A stretch of DNA of 64,000 nucleotides from CCMP332 sp040218795 (GTDB lineage: Bacteria > Bacteroidota > Bacteroidia > Cytophagales > CCMP332): NCBI GenBank assembly GCA_040218795.1, contig JAVJQT010000001.1:1-64000 (forward strand), in the 5' to 3' direction. The notes beneath the pieces are model-generated. The model was not told the origin of the DNA. It saw nothing but the letters and a program-made list of their open reading frames with translations, and searched no databases. Numbering within the stretch: position 1 is the first letter of the stretch; every line of letters starts with the position of its first letter. The position numbers were made by a program, and so were the translations under genes. Shown here in pieces: positions 1 through 8,800 of this stretch.

Positions 1-23
1 TCTATCAGGGCGGGACAAGATGT

Positions 24-133
24 TGTGGTGATTCTGCGAGGGGGTCCCACCTCTTCCCATTCCGAACAGAGCAGTTAAGCCCCTCAGCGCCGATGGTACT
101 GGTCTAAAGCCGGGAGAGTAGGTCATCGCCACA
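24..133 (+). rRNA. rrf: 5S ribosomal RNA
   Basis: The block holds the conserved 5S core: the segment from about 40 to 90 with CCACCTCTTCCCATTCCGAA, then the GCGCCGATGGTACTG region and GGGAGAGTAGG near the 3' end. The ends TGTGGTGAT (24-32) and ATCGCCACA (125-133) pair to form helix I, which sets the ends at about 110 nt. It is the last gene of an rRNA operon whose 23S gene would lie upstream of the window. Bases 1-23 look like the 23S-5S spacer. Confidence 0.95.
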
Positions 134-144
134 CTTTTATTTAT

Positions 145-178
145 AACCCTGTCATCGCAAGATCGACAGGGTTTTTTT
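145..178 (+). terminator. rRNA operon terminator
   Basis: AACCCTGTC (145-153) pairs with GACAGGGTT (164-172) and is followed by a run of T. It lies 12 bases after the 5S gene and fits an intrinsic terminator of the rRNA operon. Confidence 0.85.
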
Positions 179-255
179 ATGTCTTACTTTTTATAATCCA
201 CAACAAATTTTATAGTTTCTGACTGCGTTGTATTTTAGCCGCCTAATTACATATA

Positions 256-759
256 ATGAATTCAATTCTAAAAGTACTCTGGATTTTGTCCTTTGTTTCC
301 GCCGGCCTATTACTAATTCTGTCTTATGGATATCTTCCCGATGACATCATACTTTTTGATGCAAGCTTTTCTGTAATGAGCAAGGCAACATTTTTCAATT
401 ATAATCTTATTACCCTGGCGATTTTATTCTTTATAGCCAGAATTTTTCACAAAGGAATAAGAGAGATGAACTGGGCATTCGTATTTCCCCTGAGTAGAAA
501 TTGGAGAAAAGACGCGGAAAACCGTGATGCCTATAGGATTCACATAGACTCCTGGCTCACCTCAATTTTTATGGTTTTTAATGTATTGTTTACGATTACC
601 ATATTTTTGATTTGGAGTGGCAATGATGGCTTGGTCTTTTCATACCAAAATGTTTTTATTGCTGCTTTATTAATATTTTCAACAATATTAATTTTAACTT
701 TAATTATTCCTCCTTTTATCATCTATCGTGGACCAGTAAATACTGAAAATGGCAGCTAA
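256..759 (+). CDS. Small integral membrane protein, unknown function
   Basis: This 167-aa protein has four hydrophobic segments (about residues 5-25, 45-63, 100-120 and 132-155) joined by short polar loops, with a basic and acidic stretch around 65-95 that is probably cytoplasmic. I do not recognise the family. The last 11 bases overlap the start of parE, so the two are probably co-transcribed and translationally coupled. No Shine-Dalgarno site is visible, as is normal for Bacteroidota. A chromosome-linked or topoisomerase-linked role would be a guess based only on the overlap. Confidence 0.75.
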   Translation: MNSILKVLWILSFVSAGLLLILSYGYLPDDIILFDASFSVMSKATFFNYNLITLAILFFIARIFHKGIREMNWAFVFPLSRNWRKDAENRDAYRIHIDSWLTSIFMVFNVLFTITIFLIWSGNDGLVFSYQNVFIAALLIFSTILILTLIIPPFIIYRGPVNTENGS

Positions 760-2608
760 TCACAATTATACGGAAGACAATATTCGCTCTCTCGATTGGA
801 AAGAACACATACAGCTTCGTCCGGGCATGTATATAGGCAAATTAGGCGATGGTTCCTCTCATGATGATGGCATTTATGTTCTTTTCAAGGAAATAATGGA
901 TAATGCCATCGATGAGCATATGATGGGTTTTGGTAAAAAAATTGATGTAAAATTAAGGGATAACCATTTGGAAATCAGAGATTACGGACGAGGAATTCCA
1001 TTAGGAAAAGTTATTGACTGTGTATCTAAAATAAACACCGGTGGTAAATACGATTCCGAAGCCTTTCAAAAATCAGTGGGTCTCAATGGTGTTGGTACCA
1101 AAGCGGTGAATGCCCTCTCAAGTTATTTTTGTGTTGAAGCTTACAGGGAAGGGAAAGTAAAAAAGGCAGAATTTAAAGATGGCGTGCTAACAGAAGATCA
1201 CAAAATAGCTAATACGGATGAAAGAGATGGCACTTTTGTGAGTTTTTACCCAAACAATGAAACCTTCAAACACTATAAATATCGTCATGAATTTATTGAG
1301 GATCAAATCTGGAATTACGCTTACCTAAATTCCGGACTCACGATTTATTTTAACAGTCAAAAATTTCATTCCGAAAATGGATTGAAAGATCTTTTGAGCA
1401 GAAAAATTGATGAAGAAAGTATTCGCTATCCGTTTATCCATTTAAAAGGAGAAGATATCGAGATATGTTTATCGCATTCCAGTCAATACGGAGAAGAATA
1501 TTATTCCTTTGTGAACGGACAAAACACCACGCAAGGAGGAACTCATCAGGCGGCATTTAGGGAAGCTGTAGTTAAAACAATCCGTGAATTTTACAATAAG
1601 AATTTCGAACCTTCAGATATACGTCAGGGCATTGTCAGTGCAATTGCTATTAGAGTTCAGGAGCCTGTATTTGAATCTCAAACCAAAACAAAACTGGGTT
1701 CTCAAAATATTGCACCGGATGGAGTGACTATCAGAACTTTTATTAACGATTTTGTAAAAAAGAATTTAGACAATCATTTACATAAATTTCCAAAAACAGC
1801 TGAAGCGCTTTTAAAAAGAATTCAACAATCCGAACGCGAAAGAAAAGAGCTGGCCGGTATTAAAAAATTGGCCAATGACAGGGCTAAGAAGGCCAACCTG
1901 CACAATAAAAAGCTAAGAGATTGCAGATATCATCTCAACGAAAAAAAGCAGGAGAAGGCATTGGACACGACCTTATTTATTACTGAAGGTGATTCGGCAA
2001 GTGGTTCCATTACCAAATCGCGAAATGTAGAAACACAGGCTGTATTTAGTTTGAGGGGGAAACCTTTAAATTGTTTTGGATTGACTAAAAAGGTGGTTTA
2101 TGAAAATGAAGAATTTAACCTCTTGCAACATGCCTTAAATATAGAAGAAGGGCTTGAAGATCTGCGTTATAATAAAATTGTAATCGCTACAGATGCGGAT
2201 GTTGATGGAATGCATATTCGCTTGCTATTGCTTACCTTTTTCCTTCAATTTTTTCCGGACCTTGTAAGAAATGGACATGTTTCAATTTTAGAAACCCCAC
2301 TTTTCAGGGTCAGGAATAAAAAAGAAACCATTTATTGTTACGATGATCAGGAGCGTCAGAATGCGATAAAGAAATTAGGGAGTAAACCGGAAATTACCCG
2401 ATTCAAAGGTTTGGGTGAAATATCACCAAATGAATTTGAGAATTTTATAGGGAGAGACATACGCTTACAACCGGTTCATCTTAACAATGAAACGCATATT
2501 AAAAAGCTGCTTACTTATTATATGGGTAAAAATACGCCTGAAAGACAGCAATTTATTATCAATCATTTGAAAATAGAGAAGGATTTAGAAGAAGAATTGG
2601 TGGCTTAA
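749..2608 (+). CDS. parE: DNA topoisomerase IV subunit B (ParE)
   Basis: ATPase subunit of type IIA topoisomerase IV, which decatenates daughter chromosomes together with ParC. The GHKL ATPase motifs are present: DNAID around residue 52, DYGRGIP at 78-84 and GLNGVGTKAVNAL near 113. The TOPRIM metal site has EGDSASGS (Glu413) and DADVDG (Asp482 and Asp484). At 619 aa it is the short ParE type and lacks the long insert of some GyrB proteins. Its partner parC follows at 3085 on the same strand, which supports topoisomerase IV rather than gyrase. The start overlaps the preceding membrane-protein gene. Confidence 0.93.
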   Translation: MAANHNYTEDNIRSLDWKEHIQLRPGMYIGKLGDGSSHDDGIYVLFKEIMDNAIDEHMMGFGKKIDVKLRDNHLEIRDYGRGIPLGKVIDCVSKINTGGKYDSEAFQKSVGLNGVGTKAVNALSSYFCVEAYREGKVKKAEFKDGVLTEDHKIANTDERDGTFVSFYPNNETFKHYKYRHEFIEDQIWNYAYLNSGLTIYFNSQKFHSENGLKDLLSRKIDEESIRYPFIHLKGEDIEICLSHSSQYGEEYYSFVNGQNTTQGGTHQAAFREAVVKTIREFYNKNFEPSDIRQGIVSAIAIRVQEPVFESQTKTKLGSQNIAPDGVTIRTFINDFVKKNLDNHLHKFPKTAEALLKRIQQSERERKELAGIKKLANDRAKKANLHNKKLRDCRYHLNEKKQEKALDTTLFITEGDSASGSITKSRNVETQAVFSLRGKPLNCFGLTKKVVYENEEFNLLQHALNIEEGLEDLRYNKIVIATDADVDGMHIRLLLLTFFLQFFPDLVRNGHVSILETPLFRVRNKKETIYCYDDQERQNAIKKLGSKPEITRFKGLGEISPNEFENFIGRDIRLQPVHLNNETHIKKLLTYYMGKNTPERQQFIINHLKIEKDLEEELVA

Positions 2609-2994
2609 TCGATCAGCTGCTCAAAATCATTTCTAATTTCGATTTCATTGACGTAACCCGTAGCATCAAATCTCAACTGAAGGAATTCACCGTATTCATC
2701 AATAGATTGATCGCATTGCTTTCCTTCTTCCAGAAAATACACATAAAACTTTTGATGTCTTTTGGATAATCTGTGTCGGTCCGGTCTCCCAAAAAAAGAA
2801 TTGACTTGTCTTTCAGGCCAGCGAAGAAAAACATCTTTCGATTTTACAAGTTCGGTTTTATTGGAATTTCTAAACCCTTCACATGCATTTTTATCTTTTT
2901 TCCATTGCCTTAGTTCAAAACTAAAATCCGGTTCTTCTTTACTATCGCAGGAAATTAAAAAAATGGAAATCAGGAAAAAGTATAAATGTCTCAT
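2605..2994 (-). CDS. Small lipoprotein with possible BamE/SmpA-like fold
   Basis: The chosen start is an internal ATG at 2994, because it opens directly into a lipoprotein signal (hydrophobic stretch ending LISC, lipid-attachment Cys at residue 16). An upstream ATG at 3054 would put 20 extra residues before the signal. The mature protein has about 114 residues. Its C-terminal part (VNSFFGRPD, then a KFYVYFL strand and a LQLRFDATGYV strand) looks like the SmpA/OmlA (BamE) pattern of a G-x-P-D turn followed by two strands; this is only a pattern resemblance. The gene lies between parE and parC on the opposite strand and its 3' end overlaps parE by 4 bases. Confidence 0.7.
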   Translation of the reverse strand: MRHLYFFLISIFLISCDSKEEPDFSFELRQWKKDKNACEGFRNSNKTELVKSKDVFLRWPERQVNSFFGRPDRHRLSKRHQKFYVYFLEEGKQCDQSIDEYGEFLQLRFDATGYVNEIEIRNDFEQLID

Positions 2995-3021
2995 GTATTT
3001 TGGAATCGCAAAGAATAATTC

Positions 3022-3051
3022 TTTTGTGCTTTTCAATATTTTATAAATTCG
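3022..3051 (+). promoter_or_regulatory. Putative parC promoter
   Basis: TTTTG (3022-3026), a 17-base gap and TAAATTCG (3044-3051) resemble the Bacteroidota pattern TTTG-N17-23-TAnnTTTG with one mismatch in the -7 element. It lies 33 bases before the parC ATG. Confidence 0.4.
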
Positions 3052-3084
3052 CAAATCAAATCACTAACCTCTTAGCACTTTACA

Positions 3085-5826
3085 ATGGCTGACGAAAATA
3101 AGGATGAAGAAGAGAATATCATACAAGATATACAACCTGTAAACGATCTTTATGAGAATTGGTTTTTGGATTATGCCTCTTATGTAATCCTTGAACGGGC
3201 GGTTCCTTCGGTTGTCGATGGCTTAAAGCCAGTTCAAAGAAGGATACTTCATGCATTAAAGGAAATTGATGATGGCAGATTCAACAAAGTCGCCAATGTG
3301 GTTGGTAGCACCATGCAATTCCACCCGCACGGTGATGCTTCAATAATTGATGCTATTGTTAATTTAGGTCAGAAAGAACTCTTGATTGAAACCCAGGGAA
3401 ATTGGGGTGATATCAGAACCGGAGACAATGCTGCCGCCCCGAGGTATATCGAAGCCAGACTTTCAAAATTTGCGCTTGAAGTAGCTTTTAATGAGAAATT
3501 GACGGATTGGCAACTTTCCTACGATGGAAGAAAGCGCGAACCGGTATTTCTTCCTATGAAATTTCCATTGCTGTTGGCGCAAGGCGTAGAGGGGATAGCG
3601 GTTGGTCTTGCCACTAAAATTATGCCCCATAATTTTATTGAATTATGCGATGCTTCAATTAGAATACTCAAGGAGAAAAAGATAAATATTGTACCTGACT
3701 TTCCAAATGGAGGAATGGCTGACTTTAGTCAATACAATGATGGCTTAAAAGGAGGCAAAATAAAGGTTAGGTCTCATATCGAAGTGTATGATAAAAAGAC
3801 ATTGGTAATAAAGGATATTCCTTATGGCACCACAACTGTAAATCTTATTGATTCCATTATTAAGGCCAATGATTCCGGAAAAATCAAAATTAAACAGGTT
3901 GTTGATAATACAGCCAAAGACATAGAGATCTTTGTTTATTTAAGCCCTGGCGTATCTCCGGATATTACAATTGATGCACTTTACGCTTTTACCGATTGCG
4001 AAGTATCTATTTCTCCCAACGCCTGTGTGATCGTTGAAGATAAACCAAGATTTATAGGCGTAAATGAGATCCTAAAAATCTCCACTGATAATACCAAAGA
4101 CCTGCTTAATAAAGAGCTGGAAATAAGAAGAAATGAGCTATTGGAAAAACTCTTATTTTCTTCACTGGAAAAGATATTTATTGAAAATAGAATTTACCGA
4201 GACATTGAAGAATGCGAAACCTGGGAAGCGGTAATTCAAACCATAGATAAAGGACTTGATCCTTTTAAAAAAGAGTTTTACAGAGAAATTACGGAAGAAG
4301 ACATCGTTCGTTTAACGGAGATAAAAATCAAAAGAATTTCAAGATTTGATGCATTCAAAGCCGATGAACTCATGAACAGGCTTCAGGATGAATTGAAGGA
4401 AGTGGAACATCATTTGGCTAATCTCACGGATTACTCCATTGCCTATTTTGAAAAACTTAAAGAAAAATACGGACCGGGAAGAGAAAGAAAAACTGAAATA
4501 AAATCATTCGATAGTATAGAAGCCCATATTGTTGCTGCGAATAATGTCAAATTGTACATCAACCGCGATGACGGATTTATGGGCCACGGTCTCAAAAAAG
4601 ATGAATTCGTTACAGAATGCTCTGACCTCGATGATATTATAGTTTTCCGCTCTGACGGTAAATATCAGATTTCCAGAATTTCTGATAAGGTATTTGTTGG
4701 TAAAGGAATTATTTACGCAGGAATATTTAAGAAAAATGATGAGCGAATGGTTTATCACTGCGTTTATCTGGATGGAAAAACCGGCCGCTCAATGATTAAA
4801 CGATTTCAGGTGAGTTCTGTGACCCGCGATAAGGAATACGATCTGACCACAGGAGCCAAAGGATCAAAGGTGCATTATTTTTCGGCCAATCCGAATGGAG
4901 AAAATGAGCTAATTACTGTCAAGCTCACGGCGGGATCAAAGGCCCGTAATAAAACTTTTGAATTTGATTTTTCTACATTAGAAATAAAAGGCCGAAATGC
5001 AAAAGGAAATATTCTTACCAAATATCCGGTTCGAAAAATAGAACTACTCGAAAAAGGAGCTTCCACTCTGGGTGGTTTGGAAATATGGTACGATGAGACT
5101 ACGGGTAGACTTAATAGAGAAGAAAGAGGCTATTCCCTGGGAGAATTTAACGGTGAAGAACATATTCTTGTACTGTATAAAGACGGATCTTATGAGCTGA
5201 GCAATTTCGAGCTTACGAATCGCTTTGAATCCTCTAAGGTCATTAAACTGTATAAGTTTGATGAAAACAAATCAATCAATGCCATTCATTACGATTCAGA
5301 AAATAAGACCAATTATGTAAAACGCTTCTTAATCGAGACAAGTACCCTGAATAAAAAATTCAGTTTCATAGGGGAGTCCAAAGGTTCAAAATTACAATGG
5401 GCGGGCTATGGAGATGAAACAGAAATCGAAGTGACCATTAAAAAAGGAAGTAAGGGTGTTGAGAAAAAACGATTGGATTTAAGCGAGATAATTGATGTTA
5501 AAGGCTGGAAGTCAATTGGAAATAAATTTCCGATTGAAAAATTTCACAAACTTGACTTAATCACAAAAGAAAAGAACAAGGAGAAAACCGAATTGAGCAA
5601 AGAGGAATCTAACAAAGATGAATCTACAGATTTGGCTTCTGACAACACAAATCCGGAAAAGCCAAAGCCAATTAAAAGTTCCGAAACTCAACAACCTTCA
5701 AAGAAAAAAGAAGAGGAGAAAGAAAAGGAAGATGAGATTTTAAGTCCCGGTACCAGTATTGAACTTGAAATCAAGCCTAAAAAAGATGACAATTCCCAAC
5801 TGGGGATGTTTGGTGAAGAAAAATAG
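3085..5826 (+). CDS. parC: DNA topoisomerase IV subunit A (ParC)
   Basis: Cleavage and religation subunit of topoisomerase IV. The N-terminal winged helix has YASYVILERAVP (from about residue 30), HPHGD (about 80-84) and the catalytic tyrosine Tyr121 in AAAPRYIEARLS. A coiled coil follows around 420-470. The C-terminal half (about 490-830) fits the beta-pinwheel DNA-wrapping domain but I see no canonical GyrA box. The last 80 residues are a highly charged Lys/Glu-rich linker ending in a short QLGMFGEE tail. At 913 aa it is longer than enterobacterial ParC, as is usual in Bacteroidota. It pairs with parE, 476 bases upstream. Confidence 0.92.
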   Translation: MADENKDEEENIIQDIQPVNDLYENWFLDYASYVILERAVPSVVDGLKPVQRRILHALKEIDDGRFNKVANVVGSTMQFHPHGDASIIDAIVNLGQKELLIETQGNWGDIRTGDNAAAPRYIEARLSKFALEVAFNEKLTDWQLSYDGRKREPVFLPMKFPLLLAQGVEGIAVGLATKIMPHNFIELCDASIRILKEKKINIVPDFPNGGMADFSQYNDGLKGGKIKVRSHIEVYDKKTLVIKDIPYGTTTVNLIDSIIKANDSGKIKIKQVVDNTAKDIEIFVYLSPGVSPDITIDALYAFTDCEVSISPNACVIVEDKPRFIGVNEILKISTDNTKDLLNKELEIRRNELLEKLLFSSLEKIFIENRIYRDIEECETWEAVIQTIDKGLDPFKKEFYREITEEDIVRLTEIKIKRISRFDAFKADELMNRLQDELKEVEHHLANLTDYSIAYFEKLKEKYGPGRERKTEIKSFDSIEAHIVAANNVKLYINRDDGFMGHGLKKDEFVTECSDLDDIIVFRSDGKYQISRISDKVFVGKGIIYAGIFKKNDERMVYHCVYLDGKTGRSMIKRFQVSSVTRDKEYDLTTGAKGSKVHYFSANPNGENELITVKLTAGSKARNKTFEFDFSTLEIKGRNAKGNILTKYPVRKIELLEKGASTLGGLEIWYDETTGRLNREERGYSLGEFNGEEHILVLYKDGSYELSNFELTNRFESSKVIKLYKFDENKSINAIHYDSENKTNYVKRFLIETSTLNKKFSFIGESKGSKLQWAGYGDETEIEVTIKKGSKGVEKKRLDLSEIIDVKGWKSIGNKFPIEKFHKLDLITKEKNKEKTELSKEESNKDESTDLASDNTNPEKPKPIKSSETQQPSKKKEEEKEKEDEILSPGTSIELEIKPKKDDNSQLGMFGEEK

Positions 5827-5842
5827 AATTCTTTAAAAATAA

Positions 5843-5873
5843 AAAAACCTCCTCAAATTCTGAGGAGGTTTTT
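5843..5873. terminator. Bidirectional terminator between parC and the first T9SS gene
   Basis: AAAAACCTCCTCA and TGAGGAGGTTTTT pair perfectly around a 5-base loop, with A-rich and T-rich flanks on both sides. It can serve both the converging parC transcript and the minus-strand gene ending at 5895. Confidence 0.85.
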
Positions 5874-5894
5874 ATTTATCTCAATTAGATAGGT

Positions 5895-8800
5895 TTATTC
5901 AATCGTCAGTTTTTTAACTGCCGAACGATCACCCGAGTACATGTTAACAAAGTATTGCCCGGCATCGAGATATGATAGGTCGATAACTTTGTTAAATTTA
6001 TTTCCCGAGCTGTATTCTTGTCTGAATACTTCCTGACCTTTAATATCAATTACAGATATCAATATTGTTTCTTCTGTATTAGGGATATCAAAAGTGACAC
6101 TTCCGGCACTTGGATTCGGGAATAAACTAATTTCCTTTGTCCAGCTATTCGAACTTAATCCCACACCCTGGCAATTGACAAATACCGCTTTGGTAGTGTC
6201 TTTTGAGCAAGTTCCGTCATAAGCCGTTAAGGTAATGAGGAAGGATTGAGCACTGTTATATATATAAGTTGGATTGATTTGTGTACTCGTACCATTCAAT
6301 GGGTCACCAAATGTCCATCTAACGCTATCCGTGTTATTGCTAACCAATCCGGTAAAGTCCACAGTACAATTATTTACAGACTGCGTGAAATTCACAGTAG
6401 GTGTGAAGTTAACTTCTGCTGTAATCGTTTGTATTGGAGCAGTACAACCATTAGAGTTAATAGCCTGTATGTACAGAACGGTTGTTTGCGTAAAATTGGC
6501 AGTATATGTTGATCCGCTATTCACTTGATTGGTTAAAGCAGCATCATCAAACCAGTTGAGATTATCTCCAGTAAATAATACCTGAAGCGTTACAGAACCA
6601 CCATTGCAAACTTCTCCATTGATTATTGAATCAATTGTCGGCACAGCCTGATTGAAAATACAAAGCTGTGGTAAGGAGTTGTTAAGTGAATCTTCATCTC
6701 CAACTAGCACCACACGAACGTCAATACATTTCTGACCCGGACCAGAAAGATCCACACCAGCGATTGTAAAGGTTTGAGTTTGACCAAAAGACAGAGGTGA
6801 AGTGGCAGAAGCCCCTATTATAAATGCGCCTCCGTTTACAGAATACTCAATATCGAATACATTCTGCGTATTCGCACCCTTGTTTTCAATATCAACAGTA
6901 AATGATTCATTGCTTCCCAAACCACAAGCTGTTTGCAAACCATTGATTGCTGTTAAAGCCAAATCATCATTTGGTGCATCCCTTAATCTCACTTCATCAA
7001 CGGCCATATCACCGGTAAAGCTAGTTCCTCTTACACCTTGAAATCTAAATTGTACCGTATCTGTACTTGGTACAAAAGGAGCTGATACTGCAACCCATGG
7101 ATCGGTTGTTGCATTTTGCTGTGGCCCAGAAAGCGTCCAGATATTCACCCAATTGCCTGCACTGTCTAGTACATCTAAATTCAATGTACCCATGGTAGCT
7201 CCGTACATATGATAGAAAAACTCAACCTGAGGCGCTGAAAGCCCGCTTATATCGATCGGCGGAGATTCTAATTCCGAAGTTTGACCTACGGAACCACCAC
7301 TGGTTTCCATATATACATATTTACCAGTACCACTAACATCTGCTGCCGGTCCCGTATTACTAGAACCGGTTGTTAAATCTTCGGTTCTCCAGAAAGGAGC
7401 TGTAGTTGTAGTTTTATTCCAACATTGATCAATAGTCCAAGGAGAATTTAAACTCCATGCTGGGCCATCAAATGCTTCGAAGAATGGTGCAATATAAATA
7501 GCACACGGAGTAGTATAACTCAAAGGCCCGGCCCATGCGGACGTATCACCCGATGGACAAACTTCCCTTACATAGAAATCGTAAGACGTATTTTGAGTCA
7601 AACCTGTCACAGTTACATTTGGTGTAGAAGAGGCTGTTCCAATTCCACTTGGCAAATTACCTGCAGGTACATTTACCCATAACCATGAATTGGCCAAAGC
7701 ACCAGGATTCCATGACATGTCTCCTTGTGTAGAGAACAAATTATTTACCGCCAATCCTGTAGGAGGTGGCAAGCTCGATTGAACGACTCTACTTGCGGTA
7801 TCATTTTGTCCTACCGTATCCGTCATTCCGTTTGGATTCGATGTCCAAACTGAAACGTTGTATGGGTTATTGGTTGAGAAACTAAAACTTCCCAGTAATA
7901 TTTGACCGGTAGTTGCTCCCGTACCACCTATAGTATCCAAATTACCTGTAAAAGTCACGGTTGGTTGCAATACCCCATCAACCGACCAGTCAACAGTAAC
8001 TGTAGTTACCTGTGTTGTACCATAATTATTTATAGTAGCCCAAACATCTTCAGTACCCGGACAGAATACCGCAGGAGAATCAATTCCAACAATACCCACA
8101 TCATTTGGTGCACCAGAAGATAAAGGTCTTATTATAACAGTTCCATCATCGATATTAGCTCCGGCAATATTAAATTGGTTAGTTCCGGCATTGAAGGAAC
8201 CACCACCACCTGCTTCGGGGAATCCGGTAGTTCCACCGTGTGAACCTCCACCTCCGGAGTATCCACCTCCACCACCACCGCGACGATTGTTCCAACTGCT
8301 GGCACCACCACCACCGCCAAAGCCGCCTTCTCCGCCACTTCCGGTTGTGATACCACCATTTCCACCATTAACAAAAGCGAATCCACCGGCAGTACCTGTA
8401 CCATTGCCGAGTAGTCCACCACCACCGTCGGCAGAAATTGATGTAGAACCACCTTGTCCGGCTGTTCCTCCGGCTCCACCGGTACTACCGGTTCCGCCAC
8501 CAGAATTACCGGCGGTTGTCACCGGCGCATCAGTAATACCAGTAAAGGCAGGGGCCCATGAACCACCACCACCACCGGCAATGATCAGTGGGTTATTAGT
8601 ATTATCGGTAATGTAGGTTCCACCACCACCACCAAACTGATTGGTTCCTGAACCTACTGGAGGAGCACCTTTTTGTCCGACAAGTATTTTTACTGTTTCT
8701 CCTCCACTAAATAAAAAGTCGCCTTTCATTCTGGCTCCACGTCCACCAAAGGTTCCGAAACCCTGAGCACCGGACACTTCAATTTCGTATAGTCCACCAC

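Noticed and set aside
1..23. The 3' end of 23S rRNA
   Set aside because: I could not recognise a 23S terminal sequence in these bases, so I treat them as spacer.
8191..8616. Proline-rich 141-aa open frame on the plus strand
   Set aside because: It is the antisense of the glycine-rich domain (CCN codons opposite GGN) inside a clear minus-strand gene and has no independent support.
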